A DNA stretch of 64,000 bases from NCBI RefSeq assembly GCF_009665255.1, contig NZ_CP035686.1:1922001-1986000 (forward strand). The letters are read 5' to 3'. Of this stretch, positions 27,975 through 37,809 are shown one piece after another (positions within the stretch are counted from its first letter, which is position 1; each line of letters starts with the position of its first letter). The notes beneath the pieces were generated by a model. The model was not told the origin of the DNA, made no database searches, and was given only the letters and a program-made list of their open reading frames with translations. The position numbers and the translations under genes were made by a program. This stretch comes from Vibrio metoecus (GTDB lineage Bacteria > Pseudomonadota > Gammaproteobacteria > Enterobacterales > Vibrionaceae).

Positions 27975-28859
27975 ATGAAAAAGCCGTTCAACGTTCTTGC
28001 CATTATCGGCAAACCGCGAGATCAACAAGCAATTCAAACGCATAAAGAAATTTATCACTGGCTGATTTCACTAGGTTATTCGGTGTTTATTGATGATCGT
28101 TTACGGGAAATTTTGCCCGATTTACCGAGCGAGCACTTTGCAAGTTTGATTGAAATCGGCAAAAAAGCTGATTTAGCTATTGTGGTCGGTGGTGATGGCA
28201 ATATGCTCGGAGCAGCGCGCGTATTATCTCGCTTCGATATCTGCGTGATCGGGGTCAATCGTGGCAATTTAGGCTTTTTGACCGACTTAAACCCAGAAGA
28301 TTTCCAACTTCGCTTACAAGAAGTCCTCAACGGCAAATACCTACAAGAGACTCGTTTTTTGCTTGAAGCAGAAATTCATCGTCACGGGCAAATCAAAAGC
28401 CATAATGCGGCTTTGAACGAAGCAGTACTTCACCCCGGAAAAATTGCCCACATGATTGAATTTGAAGTTTATATTGATGATAACTTCGCTTTCTCTCAGC
28501 GCTCCGATGGGTTAATTGTCTCAACCCCAACCGGCTCGACTGCTTATTCACTTTCCGGCGGAGGCCCGATCCTGTCGCCAAGCCTGAATGCCATTACTTT
28601 AGTGCCTATGTTTCCGCATACCCTCTCCTGCCGCCCATTAGTGGTGGGCGGGAATCAACGCATTAAACTGGTGGTTTCCCCTGAAAATCGCGGCACTCAA
28701 GAAGTGAGCTGTGATGGACAAGTCTCATTACCTGTGTCGCCAGGTGATGAAATTCATATATATCAAAGCCCTAACGTGCTTAAACTGATCCATCCTGAGG
28801 ATTACAGCTATTATCACGTGCTACGAACAAAACTTGGATGGTCCAGCAAACTGTTTTGA
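27975..28859 (+). CDS. nadK: NAD kinase
   Basis: 294 residues; phosphorylates NAD to NADP using ATP. The kinase GGDGN motif is at residues 72-76 ([15 protein letters not shown]), and [10 protein letters not shown] and [20 protein letters not shown] are conserved substrate-binding segments. Divergent from grpE, as in other Gammaproteobacteria, with recN downstream. Start [14 protein letters not shown] fits the family; the RBS is weak. Confidence 0.97.
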   Translation: MKKPFNVLAIIGKPRDQQAIQTHKEIYHWLISLGYSVFIDDRLREILPDLPSEHFASLIEIGKKADLAIVVGGDGNMLGAARVLSRFDICVIGVNRGNLGFLTDLNPEDFQLRLQEVLNGKYLQETRFLLEAEIHRHGQIKSHNAALNEAVLHPGKIAHMIEFEVYIDDNFAFSQRSDGLIVSTPTGSTAYSLSGGGPILSPSLNAITLVPMFPHTLSCRPLVVGGNQRIKLVVSPENRGTQEVSCDGQVSLPVSPGDEIHIYQSPNVLKLIHPEDYSYYHVLRTKLGWSSKLF

Positions 28860-28923
28860 TTTCGCTCACAGATTTCACTCATTGATAGGAAAGGCCGCTA
28901 AAAAATTTACCTGTGCGACTTTA

Positions 28924-28961
28924 CTGTATAAAGAAACAGTATAAACTGTTTAAGCATACAG
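28924..28961. promoter_or_regulatory. Two tandem LexA (SOS) boxes of recN
   Basis: CTGTATAAAGAAACAG (28924-28939) and CTGTTTAAGCATACAG (28946-28961) both fit CTGT-N8-ACAG. A further half-site (ATCATACAG) lies near 28979, just before the recN start. Tight SOS control of recN is expected, as in E. coli. Confidence 0.92.
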
Positions 28962-28987
28962 TATTGGTTAATCATACAGGTGCAAAC

Positions 28988-30652
28988 ATGCTGGCTCATT
29001 TGAGTATCAATAACTTCGCTATCGTAAAATCTCTGCAACTGGAATTATCAAAAGGGATGACCACCATCACTGGTGAGACTGGTGCAGGTAAATCCATCGC
29101 GATCGATGCTTTGGGTTTATGTCTAGGCGGACGAGCTGAAGCCAGCATGGTTCGTCAGGGTGAAGATAAAACTGAAGTCAGCGCCGCCTTTCATCTGGAT
29201 AACAATCTGCTCGCCAGCCGTTGGTTAGAAGATAATGAACTGCTTGAAGGCAAAGAGTGCATTTTGCGCCGGATCATCACCAAAGATGGGCGTTCAAAAG
29301 CTTTTATCAATGGCAGCCCTGTTCCGCTCTCTCAGCTCAAAACGTTGGGGCAACTGCTGATCAATGTGCATGGTCAACACGCACATCAGCAACTCATGAA
29401 ACCGGAATATCAGCTCAGCATGCTTGATCAATACTCAGGTCATGCCGACTTGCTCAAAGCCACGCGTCACGCCTATCAAAATTGGCGTCAAGCGAGTAAT
29501 CAGCTCAAACAGCTGCACGAAAATAGCCAGCAGAATCAGGCACAGTTACAACTTTTGGAATACCAAATCAAAGAGCTCAACGAATTGGCTCTCAGTCAGG
29601 ATGAGTTTGTCGAGCTAGAACAAGAGCACAAACGCTTAGCCAATAGCGGAGATCTGGCACTTAATTGCCAACGTGCGATTGAACTGCTCAATGAAGGGGA
29701 AGAAGTTAACGCCTTAGGACTCTTACAAAACGTTAGCCATACGCTGATCGATCTGGCTGAAATGGACAACAAGCTGACAACGCTCCCTTCTATGGTGGCA
29801 GAGGCACTGATTCAGCTTGAAGAAACTTACCATGAACTGCGCAACTATCTCGATTCTATTGATGTCGATCCAGAACGTATGTCATATGTTGAGGAACGCT
29901 ATTCCAAAGTAATGTCTCTGGCCCGTAAGCACCATGTACTGCCAGAAGAGCTGTATCAGCATCATCAAGCGCTGCTACAGCAGATCGCTCAGTTGGATTG
30001 TTCTGATGAAAAAATGTCAGCACTGGCGAGTGAAGTGGAAGTACTCTACCAAACTTTCGTTACTGCTGCGGACAAGCTGCATAAATCACGCACTCGCTAC
30101 GCGAAAGAGCTAGATAAGCTGATAAGCCAAAGCATGCATGAGCTGAGCATGGAAAAAGCGCAATTCAAAATCGAAGTGCTGCAAGACAGCGCGCACTCAT
30201 CGCCCTTAGGTTTTGATGCCGTGACTTTCTTAGTCTCGACGAACCCGGGTCAACCGCTGCAACCGATCGCCAAAGTGGCCTCTGGTGGTGAACTGTCACG
30301 GATGTCATTGGCGATCCAAGTGATTACTGCGCAGAAAGTCGATACTCCAAGCCTGATTTTCGATGAAGTTGACGTGGGTATTTCAGGGCCAACAGCAGCC
30401 GTGGTCGGTAAACTGTTACGTAAGTTGGGTGAGTCAACTCAAGTACTGTGTGTCACCCACTTACCGCAAGTGGCAGGCTGTGGACACCATCAACTATTTG
30501 TTGCCAAACAGACCAAAGCAGGCAAAACCGAAACGCAAATGCTCAAACTGGATCAAGAACAGCGCATTGCTGAACTTGCACGCTTGCTCGGAGGCAGCCA
30601 AATTACCGAATCCACGCTCGCAAATGCTAAAGAGCTATTAATCGCAGCCTAA
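28988..30652 (+). CDS. recN: DNA repair protein RecN
   Basis: 554 residues from [20 protein letters not shown] at 28988; the open frame upstream covers the operator and is not translated. SMC-like ATPase acting in double-strand break repair. Walker A GETGAGKS at 29-36; central coiled coils with many Gln/Leu/Glu (~residues 150-370); ABC signature [14 protein letters not shown] (~residue 430), followed by Walker [13 protein letters not shown]. Two LexA boxes precede it. Confidence 0.98.
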   Translation: MLAHLSINNFAIVKSLQLELSKGMTTITGETGAGKSIAIDALGLCLGGRAEASMVRQGEDKTEVSAAFHLDNNLLASRWLEDNELLEGKECILRRIITKDGRSKAFINGSPVPLSQLKTLGQLLINVHGQHAHQQLMKPEYQLSMLDQYSGHADLLKATRHAYQNWRQASNQLKQLHENSQQNQAQLQLLEYQIKELNELALSQDEFVELEQEHKRLANSGDLALNCQRAIELLNEGEEVNALGLLQNVSHTLIDLAEMDNKLTTLPSMVAEALIQLEETYHELRNYLDSIDVDPERMSYVEERYSKVMSLARKHHVLPEELYQHHQALLQQIAQLDCSDEKMSALASEVEVLYQTFVTAADKLHKSRTRYAKELDKLISQSMHELSMEKAQFKIEVLQDSAHSSPLGFDAVTFLVSTNPGQPLQPIAKVASGGELSRMSLAIQVITAQKVDTPSLIFDEVDVGISGPTAAVVGKLLRKLGESTQVLCVTHLPQVAGCGHHQLFVAKQTKAGKTETQMLKLDQEQRIAELARLLGGSQITESTLANAKELLIAA

Positions 30653-30810
30653 TTTCATATCGCATCGCTGGATTTTTTGTTCAGCTTTGCAACCAAATTC
30701 AAAATTCACAGTCTCAATAGGCTCAGAGCACGATCGAGGTTTTTACATCTGCTCTGAGCTTGTTTATTATCAGCCAAGTTTTTAGCCCTGAGGGACAGAG
30801 AGTTTTAACA

Positions 30811-31170
30811 ATGCAGTTTACTAAGTGGTTCATCGCCCTTCCCCTTGCCGTCACCGCCTTATCCGGCTGCTCTTTATTAGAGCGCTTGGTGTATCGAATC
30901 GATATCAATCAGGGTAACTATGTCGATCAACAATCGGTTGATCAGCTCAAGTTTGGCATGAGTAAAGAACAAGTTCGTTTTGTTCTCGGCTCACCTATGC
31001 TGGTTGAAAATGGATATCCAGATACTTGGTATTACATTTATCACCACACCCAAGGCCATAACGATCCCGTACAGAAAAACCTGATCGTGAAATTTAATGA
31101 CGGTGGCAAACTTGTTAATGTCGCGGGAGATTTCCCTGCTGGCGATTCTTTCTTCGAAGGCGTCAACTAA
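30811..31170 (+). CDS. bamE: Outer membrane assembly lipoprotein BamE (SmpA)
   Basis: 119 residues from [20 protein letters not shown]; lipobox LSGC with the lipidated Cys at 20. It is a component of the BAM complex that inserts outer-membrane proteins. The conserved BamE core [20 protein letters not shown] (~residues 43-62) and DTWYYIYH are present. Monocistronic, convergent with the ratA-rnfH operon, sharing the terminator at 31187-31222. Confidence 0.96.
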   Translation: MQFTKWFIALPLAVTALSGCSLLERLVYRIDINQGNYVDQQSVDQLKFGMSKEQVRFVLGSPMLVENGYPDTWYYIYHHTQGHNDPVQKNLIVKFNDGGKLVNVAGDFPAGDSFFEGVN

Positions 31171-31186
31171 GCGCACTTTGCTGAGT

Positions 31187-31222
31187 AAAAAAGAAAAGGC
31201 TTTCACAAGCCTTTTCTTTTTT
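31187..31222. terminator. Bidirectional terminator, bamE/rnfH
   Basis: GAAAAGGCTT/AAGCCTTTTC stem with TCAC loop and A/T runs on both sides. Confidence 0.9.
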
Positions 31223-31246
31223 GGTATTGATTCTTCAGCCATTACA

Positions 31247-31558
31247 TTAACTTTGATTAGCGGCCGCTTTGGCTTGCTCCGCACGTTTACGGCGAATCTC
31301 TTTCGGATCAGCCAATAATGGGCGATAAATCTCAATCCGATCTTTATCTCGCACCTTAGCATCCAACTTCACATTCCGGCTAAAAATACCCACTTTATTG
31401 ACCGTCAGATCAATCTCAGGGTACATCTGCAAAATGCCTGAGGTACGGATGATCTCTTCCACCGTTGCCGATTGCTCAACCACCAGCTTGAGTACACGTT
31501 GCTCATGCGGTAGCGCATACACCACTTCAACATGAATCATTTCACTGCTCATCATCAC
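31247..31558 (-). CDS. rnfH: RnfH family ubiquitin-like protein (RatB)
   Basis: 103 residues; beta-grasp fold protein of the RnfH/RatB family, seen in [40 protein letters not shown] and [20 protein letters not shown]. Its role is unclear; it is coupled to ratA in most Gammaproteobacteria. The start overlaps the ratA stop (ATGA); internal Met residues 2, 3 and 7 could also be used. Confidence 0.9.
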   Translation of the reverse strand: MMMSSEMIHVEVVYALPHEQRVLKLVVEQSATVEEIIRTSGILQMYPEIDLTVNKVGIFSRNVKLDAKVRDKDRIEIYRPLLADPKEIRRKRAEQAKAAANQS

Positions 31559-31989
31559 TCTCCATACACCTGTTTTGCTCGGCGAGTAAACGCATTCACC
31601 ATATTGCTGGTCAATTCATTAAAAATTTTGCCAAACGCCAACTCAATCATCTTGCTGGAAAACTCAAACTCCAAACGCAGCTCAACTTTACACGCAGCTT
31701 CATCCAACGGAGTGAAAAACCATCCACCGCGCAGCGTTTTAAAAGGCCCATCCACCAAGCTCATGGCAATCGACACCCCAGGCGTCAATTGATTCGAGGT
31801 GGTAAACGTCTTACTGATCCCCGCTTTTGAAACATCCACCGATGCCACCATATGTGCCTCACTCTGCTCCAGCACACGCGAACCCGAACAACCGGGTAAA
31901 AACTCAGGATAGCGCACCACATCATTGACCAAATGAAACATCTGCTCTGCACTAAACGAGACCAAGGCAGAACGACTCACTTGTTTCAT
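31555..31989 (-). CDS. ratA: START-domain protein RatA/Coq10-like
   Basis: 144 residues from [20 protein letters not shown], with GGAG 6 bases before the ATG. A single START-like lipid-binding domain with [21 protein letters not shown]. coli RatA was described as blocking 70S assembly, while relatives act as coenzyme Q chaperones; sequence alone cannot separate these. First gene of the ratA-rnfH pair and divergent from smpB. Confidence 0.93.
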   Translation of the reverse strand: MKQVSRSALVSFSAEQMFHLVNDVVRYPEFLPGCSGSRVLEQSEAHMVASVDVSKAGISKTFTTSNQLTPGVSIAMSLVDGPFKTLRGGWFFTPLDEAACKVELRLEFEFSSKMIELAFGKIFNELTSNMVNAFTRRAKQVYGE

Positions 31990-32172
31990 TTTCACTCCTT
32001 ACCACGACTCAAACAGCTTGGGAAAACGGATTGTACTTTCATCCCCCCAGCACCTCAAGCCATCAGGCTCGCACAACACAATACAGCGCTTGAGTCATCG
32101 CGCAGATAACCGTATGCTACGGCAAACAAAAGCGTTTCCTAACCGCTGACCAATCCGTATAATGCGCCCACT

Positions 32173-32658
32173 ATGACAAAAAAGAAAACCAATACCAAAG
32201 CGGGTAGCAACACTATCGCGCTGAACAAAAAAGCTCGCCACGAATACTTCATCGAAGATGAATTTGAAGCTGGCATGGAGCTACAAGGCTGGGAAGTCAA
32301 ATCACTTCGCCAAGGTAAAGCCAACATTGCAGAAAGCTACGTCTACATTAAAGATGGCGAAGCGTTCATTTCCGGTATGACCATCATTCCGTTGCAGCAA
32401 GCCTCTACTCACGTGGTAGCCAACCCTACCCGTATCCGCAAGCTGCTACTTTCACGCCGCGAGCTGGACAACCTGTTTGGCCGCATCAACCGTGAAGGGA
32501 TGACACTAACCGCATTGTCACTCTACTGGTCTCGTTCGTGGGTCAAAATCAAAATTGGCGTTGCGAAAGGTAAGAAACTGCACGACAAACGTGAAGATCT
32601 GAAAGAAAAAGAGTGGCAACGTCAAAAAGATCGAGTGATGAAGAGCGCATTGCGCTAA
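32173..32658 (+). CDS. smpB: SsrA-binding protein SmpB
   Basis: 161 residues; binds tmRNA and brings it to stalled ribosomes. The core [40 protein letters not shown] and [14 protein letters not shown] stretches are conserved, and the basic tail ([18 protein letters not shown]) is the helix that enters the mRNA channel. ssrA begins 68 bases downstream, so trans-translation partners are adjacent. Confidence 0.98.
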   Translation: MTKKKTNTKAGSNTIALNKKARHEYFIEDEFEAGMELQGWEVKSLRQGKANIAESYVYIKDGEAFISGMTIIPLQQASTHVVANPTRIRKLLLSRRELDNLFGRINREGMTLTALSLYWSRSWVKIKIGVAKGKKLHDKREDLKEKEWQRQKDRVMKSALR

Positions 32659-32726
32659 TAGTAACCACTTGAAAAATGGGAGCTAGACAGATGCACGTAT
32701 TCTGGTACTATGCACCCGTTACCTCT

Positions 32727-33093
32727 GGGGCTGATTCAGGATTCGACGGGAATTTTGCAGTCTGAGGTGCATGCCGAGGTGCGGTAGGCCTCGTTAACAA
32801 ACCGCAAAAAAATAGTCGCAAACGACGAAAACTACGCACTAGCAGCTTAATACCCTGCTCAGAGCCCTTCCTCCCTAGCTTCCGCTTGTAAGACGGGGAA
32901 ATCAGGAAGGTCAAACCAAATCAAGCTGGCGTGGATTCCCCCACCTGAGGGATGAAGCGCGAGATCCAATTCAGGTTAGCCATTCGTTAGCGTGTCGGTT
33001 CGCAGGCGGTGGTGAAATTAAAGATCGACTAAGCATGTAGTACCAAAGATGAATGGTTTTCGGACGGGGGTTCAACTCCCCCCAGCTCCACCA
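32727..33093 (+). ncRNA. ssrA: Transfer-messenger RNA (tmRNA)
   Basis: Begins GGGGCTGATTCAGGATTCGA and ends with the T-arm GGGGGTTCAACTCCCCCC and the CCA at 33091-33093, giving ~367 nt. The tag reading frame GCA AAC GAC ... GCT TAA at 32818-32850 encodes ANDENYALAA, so the full tag is A-ANDENYALAA as in E. coli. Its 3' end is the usual attachment site for genomic islands, including VPI-1 in pandemic V. cholerae. Confidence 0.98.
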
Positions 33094-33104
33094 AATCATA
33101 GTTT

Positions 33105-33129
33105 AAAGACGTCTCCGGACGTCTTTTTT
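33105..33129 (+). terminator. ssrA terminator
   Basis: AGACGTC-TCC-GGACGTCT stem followed by T6, 12 bases after the tmRNA CCA. Confidence 0.85.
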
Positions 33130-33207
33130 CTTATATCAAACAATTAAAAATCAACAACTTAGCATTCATAACTATTCCACAAGATTCCATAGCAGCTTTG
33201 ATTTTTA

Positions 33208-33227
33208 GGTACACTAAAAGGTACACT
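33208..33227. repeat. Short direct repeat GGTACACT upstream of the possible integrase remnant
   Basis: GGTACACT occurs at 33208-33215 and 33220-33227 (12-base period), about 30 bases before the ATG of the short ORF. Such paired GGTACAC motifs are seen beside integrases at tmRNA sites and may be arm-type integrase sites; that is inference. Confidence 0.45.
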
Positions 33228-33258
33228 GATTTTATCGTGTTAATCTGGTGTATCCATC

Positions 33259-33393
33259 ATGGCAAAAAAACATAAGCAAGCGATCTCACTGCCAATTGCA
33301 CACCGCCGGCTAACTATCCACTTCGCGCCAGAGTGGGTATTTGAGCGCTTGACTGACCGAGTGATACCAATCAGAAATTTGCTTTTGAAATAA
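33259..33393 (+). pseudogene. Short ORF, possible remnant of an island integrase
   Basis: 44 codons: MAKKHKQAISLPIAHRRLTI, then HFAPEWVFERLTDRV and a different-looking tail IPIRNLLLK before TAA. It lies 166 bases after ssrA, in the same orientation and place as the integrase of tmRNA-site islands, with a GGTACACT repeat upstream. Such a short protein would lack the catalytic domain. I read it as the N-terminus left after deletion or replacement of an island, but I cannot confirm the homology by eye. It could also be an unrelated small ORF. Confidence 0.4.
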
Positions 33394-33491
33394 ATCCGAC
33401 AAGCTATTTTGCTCATCTTGATCTACATGATATTTGAACTTGGATGAACCTCGTTTGGTAATTCTAATCAATGACTCAATCAATATGACAG

Positions 33492-36400
33492 TTATCCGAT
33501 AGCTAACTTAGCCGCTTGTTGCCACATAAAGTGCGGCATAGGCTCTCTCAACTGCCAAGTAATGCTCATCGGTTGTGAACCTGTATGCGATACATAGTCA
33601 ACTTCACCATAATTCACAAAACCCATAGTGCGACCGTATTCATCTTTGCTTTGTTCACGCACAAATAAAAATAGTCGCTTGCCCGTTTCTTGATGCTGGA
33701 TGTACTCCAAGCCACGCCCCTTATCGGGTCGTGCACTATTTTGCGACTGCCAATGAAAGAGATGTTCGTTAATAGCGTAATCGTGATACATGGTGGTTGG
33801 CGAAAACTGCTTTTCGTTTTTGTCCAAGGTGACAAACATCAGTTCAATATTTTGATCTTTAAGCACAAACACACCTTCGCGTGCTGGAGGTTGGCGCTCA
33901 AACGTGGTCGCTCCAAATGCCACCAATATTTGCTCACGCGCATAACGTGCATGCAGCCTCAATGCGACCTCTGGCAAAGCCTGCATTGTTGGTTGCTCAT
34001 GCTTGGTTTGTGCGAGCTGCCAATTCACAACATCCAGTAACTCTGCTTTTAACTCGCAAGTATTCAGTTTCGCTAAGCTCTGTTCAATGGAATCAAAACC
34101 GCACTCTGGCCCTGTTTTTTGCCAGAAATCGTAATGACACATTAAAGCATAACGATGACTCGAATCTTCTATTGCGAAGTTGTTATGGCAAAGCTGTTTT
34201 AAGAAACTTAAATAGGCATGATCATCACAAGTCAAAATTCGGCTATGTACGGCTTTTTTAAGCATGTTCAGCAATTTTGCATCTAGATTATTTTCGTTGA
34301 TTTCATCTTTGGCTTGCTGAACCAACTGCGCCCAACTCCCTCGCTTATAAAGCTCATTCAAGTCGATGTGAGGATTTAAAGTTAAGAAATTCGACAAGGT
34401 TAACGGCAGTGTGGAATGCTGAGGATATTGGCGGATCATCGCGACTAGGCGTTTCAACGTTAATGAGGCTTGACGAATATTGCTCAGTACCATTTCTTGC
34501 GTGCGCTTACTCAACTCAATGCGACAACCCAGTGGCGCGTGAGGGAACCCTTGCTTTATTTCTTCGCTGATCGCGCTATGGCTTTTACCCACTAAAGCTC
34601 TAAATTTATTGGCAAAATCATATTCAGGCCGTGAGTTGCCAACAAAATCCAACACAGTACAGCACTCTTTTCCGTCAGCTAAACGCAAACCTCGGCCAAG
34701 CTGTTGCAAGAAAATCGTGAGGCTTTCTGTCGGGCGCAAAAACAATAAGGTATCCACTTCGGGAATATCGACACCTTCATTGAAGATATCGACCACACAA
34801 AGCATGTTAATACTGCCAGAACGAATCGCTTGCTGCTTTTGTTGCCGCTCGTGGCTGTTATCACTGGTCAACACATCCGCTTTAATGCCTTTTAATAAGA
34901 GTTGCCGTGCCATGTAACTCGCATGTTCTTTGCTCACACAAAAGGCCAATGCTTTCATTTTGCCTATATCAGTGATGATCTCCTGCATACTCAGCAAAAT
35001 CTTGTCAAAGCGGACTTGGTTGTGGGTATAAAGATTGGTTAACTGAGCGATGTCATAGCGCCCACGACTCCAAGGAATGGTTCGAAGGTCGGTATCATCA
35101 TCAATTCCAAAATACTGAAATGGGCAAAGGTGACGACGATTAATAGCTTCCGGTAAACGAATTTCAGCGGCAATCACACCACCAAAATCCGTTAAAATAT
35201 CACCGCCATCATGTCGCTCTGGCGTGGCAGTCAGGCCGAGTAATATCGCAGGGGAAAAATGCTCCAGCACTGCGCGATAACTAGTCGCAGCAATATGATG
35301 CACCTCATCAATCACAATGTAATCATAATAGTCAGCCGTTAGGTTAAACTGTTCCAGCTGATTGTTCAGGGTTTGGATAGAAACAAACAGCTGCCGATAA
35401 TGCTCTGGCGTATGCCCGCCGACCCACAACTCACCAAAAGCACTATTACGCAATACGCCACGATATGCCGCTCTGGCTTGTTTTAATATTTCTTCTCGGT
35501 GCGCGACAAACAGGAACTTAGCTTGCGGTTTTTCTTTGATAAAACGGGCAAAGTCAAAAGCTGAAATAAGGGTTTTTCCGGTACCCGTTGCCGCCACCAC
35601 TAAATTGCGAAAGCGCTGATGCACACTGCGTTCAACGGCCAATTGCTCCAATATGTCACTCTGATGCGGAAACGGCGAAATATCAAAGAAATGCGTGGGA
35701 TTAGCCTCAAAATCTCCGCGCTGCTGGTTCAAGGCTTTTTTGAGCTTTTCGCTACTTGTTACATCGCCACTAAAGTGTTCAAAATCATGAGAAGCCCAAT
35801 AGGTTTCAAAGGTGCTCAATGATTTATTGATAATGTGTGGGATTTCTTGCGAAGTAATTTTTAAATTCCATTCTAAGCCATTGGTTAACGCCGAATGGGA
35901 AAGATTGGAAGAACCGATATAACCAGTGTGATAACCCGTGTTGCGTAAAAATAGATAGCTCTTTGCATGTAAACGCTCCCGCTCAGTGTTATAACTCAGC
36001 TTCACCTCGGTATTCGGTAGGCCAGCCAAATATTCCACCGCTTTCGCGTCAGTCGCCCCCATATATGAGGTAGTAATGATTTTTAACTCGCGACCGCTAG
36101 CAGTAAACTCTTCTAACTCTTTACGAAAAATTCGTATCCCTGCCCACTTAATAAATGACACTAACCAGTAGATTTTATCCGCAGACAAGATCTCCCGCTT
36201 TAATTCAGATTCGAGCGACAACCCTGCATTACTGCCACAAAACAGCTCGCTTTGGCTTAATCCTGTTAGTGGAAAAATGTCGTTAATATAATTTTTTAAA
36301 TCGGCTGAGACAGGATTTTCGAGCTCATAGAGCGCGGTCAGAATTTTACCCTGACTGGCAAGCAAATTGTCTTCGATAAAATCGTTATCTTGAATTTGTG

Positions 36401-36632
36401 TTTTTAGCCAGAGTAACAATTGGTTAGATAAAGCAATCTGCTGTTGTAGGCGATCATCGTTAGAGGGGACTGACTCAATCGCATACTCAAGAATGTGTGA
36501 TAGGAAACGAGATAACCACGTCGATGCTTCACTACTATTGAGCTCACGCTCGCCCACATAGAATCGTTCTCGGTCAATGCGACTCTCGATAAGCTGCGTT
36601 ATAAGCTGCTCATAAATTCCGACTTGTTGCAT
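33492..36632 (-). CDS. PLD-nuclease / DEAD-type helicase / DUF3427 fusion protein
   Basis: 1046 residues. N-terminal helical region (1-120); phospholipase-D-like domain ~125-275 with the HxK element HAKSYLF at 222-228 and GSSNLS at 240-245; superfamily 2 helicase with Walker A ATGTGKT (348-354), IDEVHH (441-446), LTATPER (467-473) and motif VI QLGRGLR (644-650); C-terminal ~350 residues resemble DUF3427. The domains suggest ATP-driven DNA translocation plus cleavage. Such proteins are common in accessory islands and often sit near defence genes. It replaces VPI-1 beside ssrA and is convergent with the possible integrase remnant. No frameshift seen. Confidence 0.85.
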   Translation of the reverse strand: MQQVGIYEQLITQLIESRIDRERFYVGERELNSSEASTWLSRFLSHILEYAIESVPSNDDRLQQQIALSNQLLLWLKTQIQDNDFIEDNLLASQGKILTALYELENPVSADLKNYINDIFPLTGLSQSELFCGSNAGLSLESELKREILSADKIYWLVSFIKWAGIRIFRKELEEFTASGRELKIITTSYMGATDAKAVEYLAGLPNTEVKLSYNTERERLHAKSYLFLRNTGYHTGYIGSSNLSHSALTNGLEWNLKITSQEIPHIINKSLSTFETYWASHDFEHFSGDVTSSEKLKKALNQQRGDFEANPTHFFDISPFPHQSDILEQLAVERSVHQRFRNLVVAATGTGKTLISAFDFARFIKEKPQAKFLFVAHREEILKQARAAYRGVLRNSAFGELWVGGHTPEHYRQLFVSIQTLNNQLEQFNLTADYYDYIVIDEVHHIAATSYRAVLEHFSPAILLGLTATPERHDGGDILTDFGGVIAAEIRLPEAINRRHLCPFQYFGIDDDTDLRTIPWSRGRYDIAQLTNLYTHNQVRFDKILLSMQEIITDIGKMKALAFCVSKEHASYMARQLLLKGIKADVLTSDNSHERQQKQQAIRSGSINMLCVVDIFNEGVDIPEVDTLLFLRPTESLTIFLQQLGRGLRLADGKECCTVLDFVGNSRPEYDFANKFRALVGKSHSAISEEIKQGFPHAPLGCRIELSKRTQEMVLSNIRQASLTLKRLVAMIRQYPQHSTLPLTLSNFLTLNPHIDLNELYKRGSWAQLVQQAKDEINENNLDAKLLNMLKKAVHSRILTCDDHAYLSFLKQLCHNNFAIEDSSHRYALMCHYDFWQKTGPECGFDSIEQSLAKLNTCELKAELLDVVNWQLAQTKHEQPTMQALPEVALRLHARYAREQILVAFGATTFERQPPAREGVFVLKDQNIELMFVTLDKNEKQFSPTTMYHDYAINEHLFHWQSQNSARPDKGRGLEYIQHQETGKRLFLFVREQSKDEYGRTMGFVNYGEVDYVSHTGSQPMSITWQLREPMPHFMWQQAAKLAIG

Positions 36633-37058
36633 GCTGCTCCTTTATTTTCATAGCTGGATTAACATCAAGATTGATTAATATTACCGTATTTCCATTAATC
36701 CATTTTGTGTTCTTTACATTTCCACTAGTTGTCTTTATCTCATTTTTTCAATGTTCTCAACATATTAGCCCACGCCAGTTTAACTCATTCAGCAACTGCT
36801 CCACGAATACCATACCAATCACACAAAGTTTTGGCTTAGCAATGCCCATTCTTATCTCTGAGTGGCTTTCATAAACAACTGTGTTTGAACATAGTCAACC
36901 AGCTTATCAGCCAAGAATTGTGGAACTAGATGAATTTCCCTCTACCGTAATCCTGCCCAACACCTGCTTACAATTAACCCAATCCGCCGCCATCAATGGG
37001 CTTGAGTCAAACCGCTTCATTCGTATACTGGGCGCTCAATCACTAGGAAGTTGTTTGT
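36633..37058. promoter_or_regulatory. Divergent control region between helicase and membrane protein genes
   Basis: 426 bases without a convincing ORF. It must hold the helicase promoter (AT-rich, near 36660-36690). On the plus strand TTGAGT (37002-37007), 16 bases, TATACT (37024-37029) is a good sigma-70 promoter for the membrane protein gene. This stretch is also the likely left junction of the accessory segment. Confidence 0.5.
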
Positions 37059-37742
37059 ATGAAATCCAACCAAAGCTTACTCAGTAATGTTCTGATCAAC
37101 ATTGTTATTCCAGTGGTGATTTTGAGCAAAATGAGCGGTGAAGATAACCTTGGCCCAACGTGGGCATTGGTGGCCGCGTTAGCCTTTCCCCTGCTGTTTG
37201 GGGTTTACAGCTTTATTCAAGAGCGCAAAGTCAATTTTTACTCGGCGCTCGGCATGATTAGCGTGTTGCTCACCGGTGGCATTGGCTTGCTGCAACTCGA
37301 CCCTGCTTATATAGCCATTAAAGAAGCGGCGATTCCGGGGCTGATTTTTGTGATTCTGGTGGTCAGTAATCTGATTGGTTATCCGCTAGTGCGTAAAATG
37401 CTGCTCAATGAAGATATTGTCGATCACGACAAGCTGCACAGCGCGTTAAGCACGCCAGAGAAGAAGGCGGAATTTGAGCGTCGGGTGAATGTCAGCTCTT
37501 ATCTGATTGCGTTTTCGTTTTTTGTGTCGGCCGTGCTCAACTATGGCTTGGCAAAGTGGATTGTCAAAAGCCCTGCGGGTACAGAAGCCTTTAACGAAGA
37601 GATTGGTAAGATGACGGCGCTGAGCTTTCCGGTGATTTCACTGCCGGTGACGATTTTGATGATGGGCGCGCTGTTCTATCTGTTTAGAAGCCTTTCCAGC
37701 ATCACAGGTCATAAGATGGAAGATTTTCTGCGCAGCAAGTAA
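37059..37742 (+). CDS. Conserved multi-pass membrane protein (septation-protein-like)
   Basis: 227 residues with five or six hydrophobic segments (e.g. NVLINIVIPVVILS, ALVAALAFPLLFGVYSFI, LIFVILVVSNLIGYPLV, LIAFSFFVSAVLNYGL, LPVTILMMGALFYLF). The lay-out resembles the intracellular septation protein A/VC0477-type membrane proteins, but I cannot assign a family firmly. RBS AGGAAG precedes the ATG by 9 bases, a good promoter lies at 37002-37029, and a terminator follows. It appears to be the first core gene left of the tmRNA island site. Confidence 0.7.
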   Translation: MKSNQSLLSNVLINIVIPVVILSKMSGEDNLGPTWALVAALAFPLLFGVYSFIQERKVNFYSALGMISVLLTGGIGLLQLDPAYIAIKEAAIPGLIFVILVVSNLIGYPLVRKMLLNEDIVDHDKLHSALSTPEKKAEFERRVNVSSYLIAFSFFVSAVLNYGLAKWIVKSPAGTEAFNEEIGKMTALSFPVISLPVTILMMGALFYLFRSLSSITGHKMEDFLRSK

Positions 37743-37767
37743 TCGCTTCGCTTTAATCCATCAAGAT

Positions 37768-37800
37768 CAAAAAAGGGCTCAACTGAGCCCTTTTGTTTTA
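37768..37800. terminator. Terminator after the membrane protein gene
   Basis: GGGCTCA-ACTGAGCCC stem with flanking A6 and TTTTGTTTT. It can serve both strands. Confidence 0.85.
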
Positions 37801-37809
37801 TTGCAAGTC

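Noticed and set aside
33259..33393. Reading the 44-codon ORF as a functional small gene
   Set aside because: Position and repeat context fit a broken integrase better, though proof is lacking; it is listed as a tentative pseudogene.
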